Source of the DNA: Kitasatospora albolonga
GTDB lineage: Bacteria > Actinomycetota > Actinomycetes > Streptomycetales > Streptomycetaceae
DNA: 64,000 bases
NCBI GenBank assembly: GCA_002082585.1
Contig: CP020563.1
Location: 7,496,001 to 7,560,000 of the forward strand
Direction: 5' to 3'
Of the stretch, positions 26,001 through 34,317 are shown piece by piece (position 1 is the first letter of the stretch; each line of letters starts with the position of its first letter). Both the position numbers and the translations under genes were made by a program. The notes under the pieces are model-generated. The model saw only the letters and a list, made by a program, of their open reading frames with translations, did not search any database and was not told the DNA's origin.

Positions 26001-28363
26001 GGCACCTGGAAGCGTTCCGGGCCGTCCAGGAGTACACCGGCCCCTCGTCGCGGGAGCTGAGCCAGGAGGCCGTCGCCCGGGTCCTGCCCGAGGTGACCGA
26101 CGTACGGCTCCTCGCCGGGGTCACCGGCCTCGTCCGCAACGCGGTGGACCGCGCCGTCGCGGCCGTACGGTACGTGGAGCCGCCCCAGCCCGCCCAGCCC
26201 GCCACCCCCCGGAACACCGCGCGCACCCAGGGCATGTTCTTCGACCACGCGCCCGAGCACGCCGACGACACAACCCTGCGGGAAGCCACCGCCTTCGGCT
26301 CCGAGCGCATCTACGGCGGCTGGTGGGGAGGCGGGCCCCGGTGGATCACCATCCGGCAGATCCTCGCCGTCAACCATGTCCTGGGCGGTGAACCGGCGTT
26401 CGGCCCGCCCGTCCCCTCCAAGGTTCCCTTCACTCCCGTGGACGGCTGGCAGCGGGACGAGTGCACCGTGCCCGGCGGCTCCCTGTCCTGGCTCTCCCTC
26501 CTCGACACGCTGCCCGAGCTCGCCTACCGGGCCACCTCGCCCGCCGTCTCCGCCGAGCACCGCGCCGGGCTCCTGGTGCTGCTGGACACCCTCGCCGCCG
26601 GTCCGCTGGCCGACCCGGCGGGCACCGTCCGGCAGGTGCAGCTCGTCGAGCCGTACAGCGGCACGCCCGGACAGGGACGCCGGGAGGCCGTGCACCGCCT
26701 CGGCCAGGTGCTGCGCAAGGGCACCCGTACCGTCGTGATCATCGCCGAACACAGCCGGAACACTCTTGACGAAGTCTCCTGCTGGCTGGCCGTCGACCAC
26801 GACCCGACCGGCGCCTTCGGACCCGTCCCCGGCTTCACCCTGGACCGTGAACACATCCACCGCCAGGGCATCGCCCGTGACCGGCTGACCCGGCTCACCG
26901 CCCTCCTGCGGGAACAGGGCCCCGCGCCCTGGCGCCCGGAGGCCGCCGAGGCGTTCCACACCGCCACCGGGATCGGACCGCTCCAGGCCGTCGCCCTGCT
27001 GTCGGCCGCCGTCCAGGAGCCCGGCGCCGATGTGCTCGCCCTGCTCGGCACGAAGACCCGGGCCTTCGAGGCCGCCCAGGCCAGGCTGGACGCCCTGCCG
27101 AGGGACGAACGGCACGCCCTGCTCAGGGCGTTGCTGCCCGTGGACCCGGCCGAACTGTGGACCAAGGGTCCGGACGTCGCTGCCGCCACCGAGGTCTGGC
27201 GGGAGCGCCTGTCCTCCCTCGTCCGCGTTCCCGAGGAGCTGGACCTCGACCTGTCGGGCACCACGCCCGGCGCCGTCGACCTGGTCCTCAACGCGGGCTC
27301 CCGGAGCTGGCTCACCCACGGCACCGACGTCCCGGACGGGACCGGCCGCCCGGGCCTGCGCCGGGTCGGCGCACGGGGTGCGGTCGCCTCCGCCCTGACC
27401 GCGCTGCGGACCCTCGCCTACACCCTGCCGTACGGGCACCCCCTGCGGGCCCACCTGCCCACCGGGCTCGCGGCCCTGCGCAACCGCCTCACCGACCCGG
27501 CGCTGGTCCTGGACCTCGGTCTGGACTGGACGGAAGCGGGCCAACCGATCGGCGTCCCGATCCGCGCCGCCCTCGGGCTCCCCGAGTCCGGCGGGGCGGG
27601 CGCGGACGGACTGGTCAGGGCCGGTGCGGCGCTGCTCCTCGGGCCCGGTTACGGCAACAACGAGAAGCTGCTGATCCGCCCGGCCGGTCTGACGGGCCCC
27701 GACGACCCGGCCTTCGGCCTCGTCGAGGGCACGGCCTCCGTCCAGGCCAACAGCGACCTCTTCGCCCTGCGTGCCCTGCTCGGCGATGAGATCGAGGCGC
27801 TCGTCTCGGCGGGCCTCCCGGAGGGCTCTCGGGGCGCCGACGGCAGGACGCCTTCCGGGGGCACGCCCTCCGAAGGCTCCCCGCATTCCGGCGGCTCCCC
27901 CTACCACCCGGCGCAGGACCCGACCCGCGCGGTGCCGGACCTGGTGGCGGAGGCCGCCGGGACCCTCGGCCTCAGCGCGGACGCCGCAGCCCTGTATCTG
28001 ATGCTGCTCACCCTGCCCGACCCGACGGACCGCAACTGCGTCCGCTGGACGGAGTGGAAGCCTGCCCGCGTCAAGAAGGCCAGGGCGGAACTCGCCGCCA
28101 CCGACCTCGTCCTGGAGGCGAAGCGCTCCCGCGCCGGCCGCACCCTGTTCCTGCCCTGCGGCTGGATGGAGCGCAACGCCCCCGCGCTGCCGCTGGAGAC
28201 CTGGAAGGAAGGTCTGTACCCGGTGACCGGCGGCGTCCGCACCGTGCCCCACCTCCCCGTGCCCGCGCTGTTCGCAGCCGCCTGGGCCCGGGTGCGCGGC
28301 GGCGACGCCCCCGCCTTCGAAGAACTGGACACCCGCACCACCCGGAAGGGCCGCCGCCGATGA
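23012..28363 (+). CDS. Very large protein (1,783 aa) of unknown family in the MoxR/VWA operon
   Basis: I do not recognise the family. No signal peptide or membrane segment is visible. An acidic, Asn/Thr/Asp-rich N terminus (about 1-25) precedes a largely helical region (100-380). A Gly-rich, collagen-like tract, GAPGAPGAPGASGASG, lies near 391-410, and long mixed alpha/beta regions follow. A lower-complexity Gly/Ser segment sits near 1610-1640. The stretch GRWVRRTVTEP at about 850 and SFGSERIYGGWWGGGPRW-like wording near 1100 show unusual Trp/Gly-rich surfaces. Overlaps by ATGA at both ends place it between the DUF4132 protein and the MoxR ATPase. Size and position suggest a scaffold or substrate-recognition subunit, which is inference. 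Confidence 0.88.
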   Translation: MSTTTTNTDASDNVNSDVNTGTAALPAQARGRTTGTPAAEARAAALLDAGAVLPAGTTDRDDADALTARTYTHPALGDRPVVRLVPGTLGEAEDLALEFLGLSRTAEAPVVGQVRRETLGFPAWALVNDPANGHHALALVKDIERLGRQARTRAGAAKEGFDALGTRLGRAVPHFLPTYYEQVARLFLQAENTTYAASFFGKAREAERVHGLVVDEDRQRAVFLEFAFAGALTVKALRQYVRDLVARLDPAGAWAQFRRLLVERCAAGMPPYAALPQDVRALVKAAGLNRESAERELVADLIGSPGIVRAPASFWTAYRPAVVALAHRDPAVRARLLGFFPETFTENGGRDEEGERGWLALLAESGAEELLTVLSGDAYGSSDASGSSSDLGAPGAPGAPGASGASGADGAAVSPADWLGRWEAHRKRYRGTAGRSPETLALVARAADRLRADGRPVELFQGRWQRTADLDILDLCLASGIPVAEPDDEDPGTRQSPGFALGPWLTDTAPGARDLAALAGHPAFRALLSRTVGELGSGRGQRVSDAGMAKLAAHPVLSGILREWLTARAEEYTAAKGLPGLQSTLNKLSGFRAVVAEAAPEAVRLLKDHDVVPLLAATLRTGILDELGWPALDETYAELAAEVAAASASAGNRHRRSESVGVTGAWPALILNTLERAVVVGPEGVLLRHTLRAPATLDHWRTFAFRYVDGELLVLWWEDGKQRGYWSNRPAEVFTVGGEQIPRWGHSGASDEVCLPLPGGGRATGGKALHAGDTSLPPQRAVISDGTGHWRDGHQGRERVWLEYDPATGTHGRASLPAFLRSGVQDGTRLLTEHCQVLPLQPGLETTPFGTDGTVLGRWVRRTVTEPGTAAPADGHRIVAGTPDGRTVTLPYPLCADCAPVPLGALALPGGSRPVLALHHRSVEARPADTDGTGGHLWSVTPDSSGRNDAAGTPYVPPVAYWHALRPRDERGSGALRTLTDSRAEELIKEVAAAVTRHLEAFRAVQEYTGPSSRELSQEAVARVLPEVTDVRLLAGVTGLVRNAVDRAVAAVRYVEPPQPAQPATPRNTARTQGMFFDHAPEHADDTTLREATAFGSERIYGGWWGGGPRWITIRQILAVNHVLGGEPAFGPPVPSKVPFTPVDGWQRDECTVPGGSLSWLSLLDTLPELAYRATSPAVSAEHRAGLLVLLDTLAAGPLADPAGTVRQVQLVEPYSGTPGQGRREAVHRLGQVLRKGTRTVVIIAEHSRNTLDEVSCWLAVDHDPTGAFGPVPGFTLDREHIHRQGIARDRLTRLTALLREQGPAPWRPEAAEAFHTATGIGPLQAVALLSAAVQEPGADVLALLGTKTRAFEAAQARLDALPRDERHALLRALLPVDPAELWTKGPDVAAATEVWRERLSSLVRVPEELDLDLSGTTPGAVDLVLNAGSRSWLTHGTDVPDGTGRPGLRRVGARGAVASALTALRTLAYTLPYGHPLRAHLPTGLAALRNRLTDPALVLDLGLDWTEAGQPIGVPIRAALGLPESGGAGADGLVRAGAALLLGPGYGNNEKLLIRPAGLTGPDDPAFGLVEGTASVQANSDLFALRALLGDEIEALVSAGLPEGSRGADGRTPSGGTPSEGSPHSGGSPYHPAQDPTRAVPDLVAEAAGTLGLSADAAALYLMLLTLPDPTDRNCVRWTEWKPARVKKARAELAATDLVLEAKRSRAGRTLFLPCGWMERNAPALPLETWKEGLYPVTGGVRTVPHLPVPALFAAAWARVRGGDAPAFEELDTRTTRKGRRR

Positions 28364-29595
28364 CGAGCGACATCACCACCCCCACCAGCAGCGACACGGG
28401 CGGCACCGCCGCGGCCGGTGTCCCCGACCAGGCGGCGGCGCCCGGCCGGGAGCACCGTCAGGTCACCCCGCCCGAGGACCGGTACGCCACCGAACTGGCC
28501 TTCCTCGCCGCCCACGACACCGGCCCCCGCCCGCCCGGCTGGCGGCTCACCCCGCGCGCCGTCGTCACCTTTGTGACGGGCAGCGCGGGGGAGGCGCTGA
28601 GCCTGCCGAAGGGCGCCCGCCCCGACGCCGGGGTGCCGCGCCGCCTGGTGATCGAGCAGAAGTTCGTCGGCGAACGCGCCCTGGTCGAACGGTGCGTGGT
28701 CACCCTCGCAGGGGAGCGCGGACTCCTCCTCGTGGGCGAGCCCGGCACCGCCAAGTCGATGCTCTCCGAGCTGCTGTCGGCGGCCGTCTGTGGCACCAGC
28801 GCGCTCACCGTGCAGGGCACCGCGGGCACCACCGAGGACCAGCTCAAGTACGGCTGGAACTACGCGCTGCTGCTCGCCCAGGGCCCCACCGAGCAGGCGC
28901 TCGTGCCCTCCCCGGTGCTCACGGCCATGACCCGGGGAGCGGTCGCCCGCGTCGAGGAGGTCACCCGCTGCCTGCCCGAGGTCCAGGACGCCCTGGTCTC
29001 CCTGCTGTCCGAACGGCGGATCGCGGTCCCCGAACTCGCGGGCAGCGAGGGCGCCCAGGTGCACGCGTCCCCCGGCTTCACCCTCATCGCCACCGCCAAC
29101 CTGCGGGACCGGGGCGTCTCGGAGATGTCCGCCGCGCTGAAGCGGCGCTTCAACTTCGAGACGGTCGGCCCGATCGGGGACGTGGACGCCGAGACCGCCC
29201 TCGTCCGCCGCCAGTCGCGCGCCGCCGTGGAACGCGCGGGCGCCGCCTACCAGGTGGACGACGCGGTCCTCGAAGCGCTGGTCACGGCCTTCCGGGACCT
29301 GCGCGGGGGCCGCTCCACGGAGGGCTGGGAGGTGGAACGCCCCTCCACGGTGATGAGCACGGCGGAGGCGGTCTCCGTCGCGGGCTCCCTCGGCCTGGCC
29401 GCCGCCTACTTCCCCGGGGACCGGGATGTGCTCTCCCTCCTGCCCGGCCATCTGCTCGGCGTCGTCCGCAAGGACGACCCGGCCGACGCCGCACGGCTGC
29501 TGGGGTACTGGGACGGCCCGGTGCGCAGGCGCGCCGAGCAGGGGTCGGCCACCTGGCGTGCCCTGTGGGACCTGCGCGCGGTGCTGGAGAACTGA
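28360..29595 (+). CDS. MoxR-family AAA+ ATPase (YehL-like)
   Basis: This 411-residue ATPase has Walker A GEPGTAKS near 127 and a Walker B region read as VARVEEVTRCLPEVQDAL; the expected Asp-Glu is Glu-Glu there, a feature I associate with the YehL-type branch. Sensor 1 is FTLIATANLRDRG, and the arginine finger lies in ALKRRFNFE. MoxR ATPases form hexameric rings that work with VWA-domain partners as chaperone-like remodelling machines; the next gene supplies a VWA domain. The N-terminal 50 residues are variable and probably disordered. Its start overlaps the previous stop (ATGA), and its stop is three bases before the next ATG. Confidence 0.93.
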   Translation: MTSDITTPTSSDTGGTAAAGVPDQAAAPGREHRQVTPPEDRYATELAFLAAHDTGPRPPGWRLTPRAVVTFVTGSAGEALSLPKGARPDAGVPRRLVIEQKFVGERALVERCVVTLAGERGLLLVGEPGTAKSMLSELLSAAVCGTSALTVQGTAGTTEDQLKYGWNYALLLAQGPTEQALVPSPVLTAMTRGAVARVEEVTRCLPEVQDALVSLLSERRIAVPELAGSEGAQVHASPGFTLIATANLRDRGVSEMSAALKRRFNFETVGPIGDVDAETALVRRQSRAAVERAGAAYQVDDAVLEALVTAFRDLRGGRSTEGWEVERPSTVMSTAEAVSVAGSLGLAAAYFPGDRDVLSLLPGHLLGVVRKDDPADAARLLGYWDGPVRRRAEQGSATWRALWDLRAVLEN

Positions 29596-29598
29596 CGG

Positions 29599-32500
29599 AT
29601 GAGCGAGTCGACCACGTCCGAGGAACGGGCGACCACGCCGGAGCGGCGGGGGGCCGCCCCGGAGAAGTGGACGGGCGCAGCTGAGGAGAGGGTGGCCGCT
29701 TCCGAGAAGGCGGCCACCGCTCCCGAGTCGCGGGTGACCGTCCCGGAGCGGCTGACGGCCGACTCCGAGGAGCAGACGGGCGCCATCGCGGAGCGGGAGG
29801 CTGCACCGGACGGCCGGACGGCTGTCGTCGGGACGCCGCGGCGTCCCGACGGGCCGACGCGGCGGGCCTCCGGGCCGACGCGACCGGTTGCCGAGACGAC
29901 GCGCCGGGCCGCCGTGACGACGCGCCAGCCGGTCGCCGAGGCGTCGGCCGCTGTTCCACCGCAGGGGTCGGTGGCCCGGCCCGCCACCCCGGAGGCCGCG
30001 GTGGCGGCGCTCGCGGCGGACGGGCCCGGGCTGCCGTTCCTGATCGGGGTACGCCACCACGCGCCCTCCCTCGCCGCCGCCGTCCCGGCCCTGCTGGACG
30101 CGGCGGCGCCCGACGTCCTTCTCGTCGAGCTGCCCGCCGAGTTCCAGCCGTGGCTGGGCTGGCTCGCCCACGAGGAGACCCGGGCCCCGGTGGCGCTGGC
30201 CGCCGTACCCGCCGGTGGCCCGGGAGCGGGCGGCGAACAGGGGCCCGCCTTCTACCCGTTCGCGGACTTCTCGCCCGAACTGGCCGCCCTGCGCTGGGCG
30301 GCCCGGAACGGGGTCCCGGCCGTGGCCTGCGATCTCCCGCTCGCCGACCGGGCCTGGGCACGGGGCGGCCCGGACGCGCCCGCCCCCGCGCCGGGCGCCG
30401 ACTCCATACCCGTACCGGGGGAGGACTCCGCGCCCGTACCGGGGGAGGGCCACGGGCTGTCCGCCGCCCTCCGGTCCCGGCTCACCGGCCGTGACGGCGA
30501 CGACCTGTGGGACCGCCTGGTGGAGGCGCCCGCCCCCGGTTCCCCACCCGAGGCGCTCCGCCGCGCCGCCCTGCTCACCGGCTGGGCGCTGCGGCACGAG
30601 GCCGAGGCGCGGCGCGGTGTGGACGGCACCGACCTGGTGCGCGAGGCATGCATGCGCGAGCACATCGCCGAGGCCCTGGCGAACGGGCAGCGGCCCGCCG
30701 TGGTGGTGGGCGCCTTCCACACCCCGGCACTGCTGCCGTACGCCGCCGGGGCGGCCACGGCCCCCGCAGTGGATGCGCCGGACGCGGCCCAGGCTCCGGA
30801 GGATGCACCGGACGCCCCGAGCGCCTTGGCGGATGCACCGGATGTGCTGGATGTACCGGATGCACCCAAGGTCCCGGCGGGACCGTCGGACGCACCGAAC
30901 GCCCCCGCAGGCGCCCCCGATGCCTCCGCAGCAGGGGCACCGGACACACCCAGCACCCCGGTGGACGCAGCGGCTGCCTCCGTAGGCGTCTCCCTCACCC
31001 CCGCAGACGCACCGAACGCTCCCGCGCGTGAGCCCGGCGCGGGTGCGACGGAGGTGGGTGCGACGGGCACGGGGGCGACGGAGGCGGGTGCGACGCGGGC
31101 GGAGACCTGCACCGTCTCCCTGATTCCGTACACCTACCCCCTGCTCGACTCCCGTTCCGGCTACCCGGCCGGTATCCGGGACCCGGAGTGGCAGCACACC
31201 GTCCTGGACGCCGCCGGGGACCCGGCGGCCCTCCACGAGGCGCTGATCCGCACCGCCGTCCGCGTCTGCGCCGACCTGCGCGGACAGGGCCATCCCTACG
31301 GCCCGGCGGACGGCCGGGAGGTCGTCCGGGTCGCCGGAGACCTGGCCCGGCTGCGCGACCTGCCCGCCCCCGGCCGAGGCGAACTCCTCGAGGCCGTGCA
31401 GACGGTGCTCGGCCGGGGCGAGACCTACGGCACGGGCCGCGCCGTCGCCCACGCGCTCGAACGCGTCCTCGTCGGCACCCGTACCGGACGCCCCGCGCCC
31501 GCCGCCCCGCGCAGCGGTCTCGGCCCCGCGGTGGAGGCCGAGACCGAGGTGCTGTCCCTGCCCGGCCCGGCGGACGCGCACGAGAAGGCCCCGCGCGACC
31601 TCCGGCTCGACCCGGCCCGCTCCGCCCTGGACGGGCGCCGCGAACTGCTGCTGCGACGGCTGACGGTGTGCGGCATCCCCTACGCGCAGGAGCAGGAGGT
31701 GACCGGCGCGGCGGGCTCGGAAGGGCTCACCACACGCTGGCAGGTGCGGTGGACCCCGGCCACGGCCGCGATGCTCACGGCTGCCGGAGCCCGTGGCGTC
31801 ACCCCGGCCCAGGCGGCCGAAGGTGTGCTGCGCGGGCGGCACGCCACCGAACGCGCCGAGGGCGGACCGACGGCCGCACAGGTCGTACGCGGCCTCACGG
31901 AGGCCGTGACGTGCGGGCTCCCGGCCCTGGCCGACGAGCGCCTGACGGAGCTGGCGGCCGTACTCCCCGCGAGCGGGACCCTCCCCGAACTCCTCGCCGG
32001 GCTCGACCTCCTGGACCGTGTCGCCGCAGGCCACCTGCCCGGCCTGGGAGCGCCCAGTGCCCCATCGCCTTCCAAGGCGTCCCCGGACGCCCTCGCGCCC
32101 CTCCCCACCCGCATCGCGCACGCGGTGGAGCTCCTGACCTCGGCGGCGGTCCGTCAGGTCGACGGCCTCACCGGTTCCGAGGAGCCCGAGGACGCCCGGG
32201 CGCTGCTCGAACTGGCGCAGCGCGCGGACCGGGTGGGCGGTATCCGGCTCGCCGACGCCCTCGCCCGGCTGGCCGCTGACGGCACCCCGCTGATCGCCGC
32301 GGCCGCCGGAGCCGTCCGGGTGCTCACGGGTCACGAGCGGGCCGAGACCTTCGGAGTACGTGTCGCCTCCTGGGTGGACGCGGCGGTGGACGGTTCCTCC
32401 CGGGCCGCTCTCACCGCCCGCCTCACCGGCGTCCTGACGGCGGCGGGCCCGCTCCTGACCGTCGGCGTCGCCGCCCTGGACCCGTTGCTGCACCGGGTCG

Positions 32501-34317
32501 TCGAGCTGGAGGACGCCGCGTTCCTGGCCCGGCTGCCCGCCCTGCGCGGGGGCTTCGACACCCTGAGCCCGGCCGCCCGGGACCGGCTGCTGGACACCGT
32601 CGAGGAGCGCCTGGGCGAACGGGTGGACATCGCCGACGCCGACGACCCGGTCGAGTCGGCACGCCGCGCGGTCGCCGACCTAGCGGCCCGCGATCTCCTG
32701 ACCCGCCTCGGCCTGCCGGTGCCGTCCCCTGTGGACACCGAGGGACACGCGCCCTCGGCCCACGCCACCGCGCCCGCACCGCCGACCGCTTCCGCGCCTG
32801 TGGCCGCCTTCACCACCGTGCCTCGGCCTGCGGCCGCTTCCGCGCCCGTGCCGCCGCCGTCGACCCCGGCCTCCAGCTCCGACGCCACCACCGGGACCGC
32901 CGGGCCGAGCGGCCCCGAGCCCGCCACCATCACCGGGACCGCCGGGCCGAGCGGCTCCGAGCCCGCCACCATCACCGGGACCGTCCGGCCGAGCGGCCCC
33001 GAGCCCGGCACCGACACCACCACCCCGGCTCCCGCCGACCCGGCGCGCTCCCGTACCGCCGGAACCGCCCCAGCGACCGGTTCCGAGGCCGTCCCCGGCA
33101 CCATCACCGGGACCGTCACAGGGCCAAGTTCCGGGAACGGCACCGACGCCGCCACCGGGACCGCTGCCCCGCCCACCGGCCTCGGGACCGCCACCGCCAC
33201 CGTGCGGACCCTCGCGCCCGCCGACCGGTGGCGGCTCGTCCTCGGGCGGCGGCCCGACCAACTGCCCTCCGGGGCCGCCCGCCTGGCCACTGCCCTGGAC
33301 GAGCTCTACGGCGCCGGGCGCGGCGAGGGCTCCCGTGGCGGGCTGCCCATGTCCGGCCGGGGCCGTGGTGGCAGGGAAGCGCCGTTCCCCGGTGTCCGCG
33401 AGTGGTCCGAGGAACTCGCCGCGCTCTTCGGGCCCGGCGTCCGCGAGGAAGTCCTGGCCGCCGCTGCCGCGACCGGGCGGCAGGACGTCCTCACCGAACT
33501 CGACCCGGCCGCCGCCACCCCCTCCGTGGAGCTGCTCCGCACGGTCCTGCGCTACGCCGGTGGCCTCCCCGAGGCGCGCCTCGCGGCGCTCCGGCCGCTG
33601 GTCCGCCGCCTGGTCGACGAGCTGACCCGGCAGCTGGCCACCCGGCTGCGGCCGGCCCTCACCGGCACCATGCTGGCCCGGCCCACCCGCCGCCCGGGCG
33701 GACGGCTGGACCTGCCGCGTACGCTGCGTGCCAATCTGGCCACCGCCCGCCGCACGGCGGACGGCACGCTCCAGGTCGTCCCCGAGAAGCCGGTGTTCCG
33801 CAGCCGCGCCCGCCGGTCGGCCGACTGGCGTCTGATCCTGGTCACCGACGTCTCCGGGTCCATGGAGGCATCGACGATCTGGTCCGCGCTGACCGCCTCC
33901 GTACTGGCCGGGGTGCCCACCCTGAGCACCCACTTCCTGGCCTTCTCCACAGAGGTCGTCGACCTCACCGGCCATGTGCACGACCCCCTCTCCCTCCTCC
34001 TGGAGGTGAGCGTGGGCGGGGGCACGCACATCGCCGCCGGGCTGCGGCACGCGCGCAGCCTGATCACGGTGCCCAGCCGCACCCTTGTCGTCGTCATCAG
34101 CGACTTCGAGGAGGGTGCCCCGCTCGGCGGACTGCTGTCCGAGGTACGGGCCCTGGTCGCCACCGGCTGCCATGTCCTGGGGTGCGCCAGCCTCGACGAC
34201 GCAGGCCGGCCCCGCTATTCGACGGGCGTCGCCGGGCAGCTCGTGGCCGCCGGTATGCCCGTGGCGGCCCTCAGCCCACTCGAACTCGCCCGCTGGATAG
34301 GGGAGAAGACCGCATGA
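29599..34317 (+). CDS. DUF5682-VWA fusion protein (YehM-like plus YehP-like)
   Basis: This 1,572-residue protein opens with about 130 disordered residues rich in Glu, Thr, Ala and Arg. It then enters a DUF5682 region from about 142 (FLIGVRHHAPSLAAAVPALL, VLLVELPAEF). A long Asp/Ala/Pro repeat insert lies at about 385-495. A Pro/Thr/Ser linker with 14-residue repeats (about 1040-1200) leads to a C-terminal VWA domain with the metal-binding motif DVSGSM near 1417, GGGTH near 1474 and VISDFEEG. In E. coli the two parts are separate proteins, YehM and YehP, so this is a natural fusion. It is the probable partner of the MoxR ATPase. ATG 29599 is three bases after the ATPase stop, and its own stop overlaps the SWIM gene start (ATGA). 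Confidence 0.9.
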   Translation: MSESTTSEERATTPERRGAAPEKWTGAAEERVAASEKAATAPESRVTVPERLTADSEEQTGAIAEREAAPDGRTAVVGTPRRPDGPTRRASGPTRPVAETTRRAAVTTRQPVAEASAAVPPQGSVARPATPEAAVAALAADGPGLPFLIGVRHHAPSLAAAVPALLDAAAPDVLLVELPAEFQPWLGWLAHEETRAPVALAAVPAGGPGAGGEQGPAFYPFADFSPELAALRWAARNGVPAVACDLPLADRAWARGGPDAPAPAPGADSIPVPGEDSAPVPGEGHGLSAALRSRLTGRDGDDLWDRLVEAPAPGSPPEALRRAALLTGWALRHEAEARRGVDGTDLVREACMREHIAEALANGQRPAVVVGAFHTPALLPYAAGAATAPAVDAPDAAQAPEDAPDAPSALADAPDVLDVPDAPKVPAGPSDAPNAPAGAPDASAAGAPDTPSTPVDAAAASVGVSLTPADAPNAPAREPGAGATEVGATGTGATEAGATRAETCTVSLIPYTYPLLDSRSGYPAGIRDPEWQHTVLDAAGDPAALHEALIRTAVRVCADLRGQGHPYGPADGREVVRVAGDLARLRDLPAPGRGELLEAVQTVLGRGETYGTGRAVAHALERVLVGTRTGRPAPAAPRSGLGPAVEAETEVLSLPGPADAHEKAPRDLRLDPARSALDGRRELLLRRLTVCGIPYAQEQEVTGAAGSEGLTTRWQVRWTPATAAMLTAAGARGVTPAQAAEGVLRGRHATERAEGGPTAAQVVRGLTEAVTCGLPALADERLTELAAVLPASGTLPELLAGLDLLDRVAAGHLPGLGAPSAPSPSKASPDALAPLPTRIAHAVELLTSAAVRQVDGLTGSEEPEDARALLELAQRADRVGGIRLADALARLAADGTPLIAAAAGAVRVLTGHERAETFGVRVASWVDAAVDGSSRAALTARLTGVLTAAGPLLTVGVAALDPLLHRVVELEDAAFLARLPALRGGFDTLSPAARDRLLDTVEERLGERVDIADADDPVESARRAVADLAARDLLTRLGLPVPSPVDTEGHAPSAHATAPAPPTASAPVAAFTTVPRPAAASAPVPPPSTPASSSDATTGTAGPSGPEPATITGTAGPSGSEPATITGTVRPSGPEPGTDTTTPAPADPARSRTAGTAPATGSEAVPGTITGTVTGPSSGNGTDAATGTAAPPTGLGTATATVRTLAPADRWRLVLGRRPDQLPSGAARLATALDELYGAGRGEGSRGGLPMSGRGRGGREAPFPGVREWSEELAALFGPGVREEVLAAAAATGRQDVLTELDPAAATPSVELLRTVLRYAGGLPEARLAALRPLVRRLVDELTRQLATRLRPALTGTMLARPTRRPGGRLDLPRTLRANLATARRTADGTLQVVPEKPVFRSRARRSADWRLILVTDVSGSMEASTIWSALTASVLAGVPTLSTHFLAFSTEVVDLTGHVHDPLSLLLEVSVGGGTHIAAGLRHARSLITVPSRTLVVVISDFEEGAPLGGLLSEVRALVATGCHVLGCASLDDAGRPRYSTGVAGQLVAAGMPVAALSPLELARWIGEKTA
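32890..33015 (+). repeat. Three 42-bp tandem repeats inside the DUF5682-VWA gene
   Basis: Units at 32890-32931, 32932-32973 and 32974-33015 differ at a few bases and encode a 14-residue Thr/Gly/Pro/Ser/Glu repeat in the linker before the VWA domain. The frame is kept, so length variation would only change the linker. Confidence 0.9.

Noticed and set aside
22778..28252. Minus-strand open frame of 1,824 codons opposite the giant operon protein
   Set aside because: High-GC shadow frame: Gly/Arg/Val-rich composition, no domains, no ribosome site; the plus-strand genes have ATGA coupling and normal codon use.
27901..32493. Minus-strand open frame of 1,530 codons opposite the MoxR and DUF5682 genes
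   Set aside because: Shadow of the plus-strand coding sequence, with repetitive low-complexity translation and no recognisable domain.
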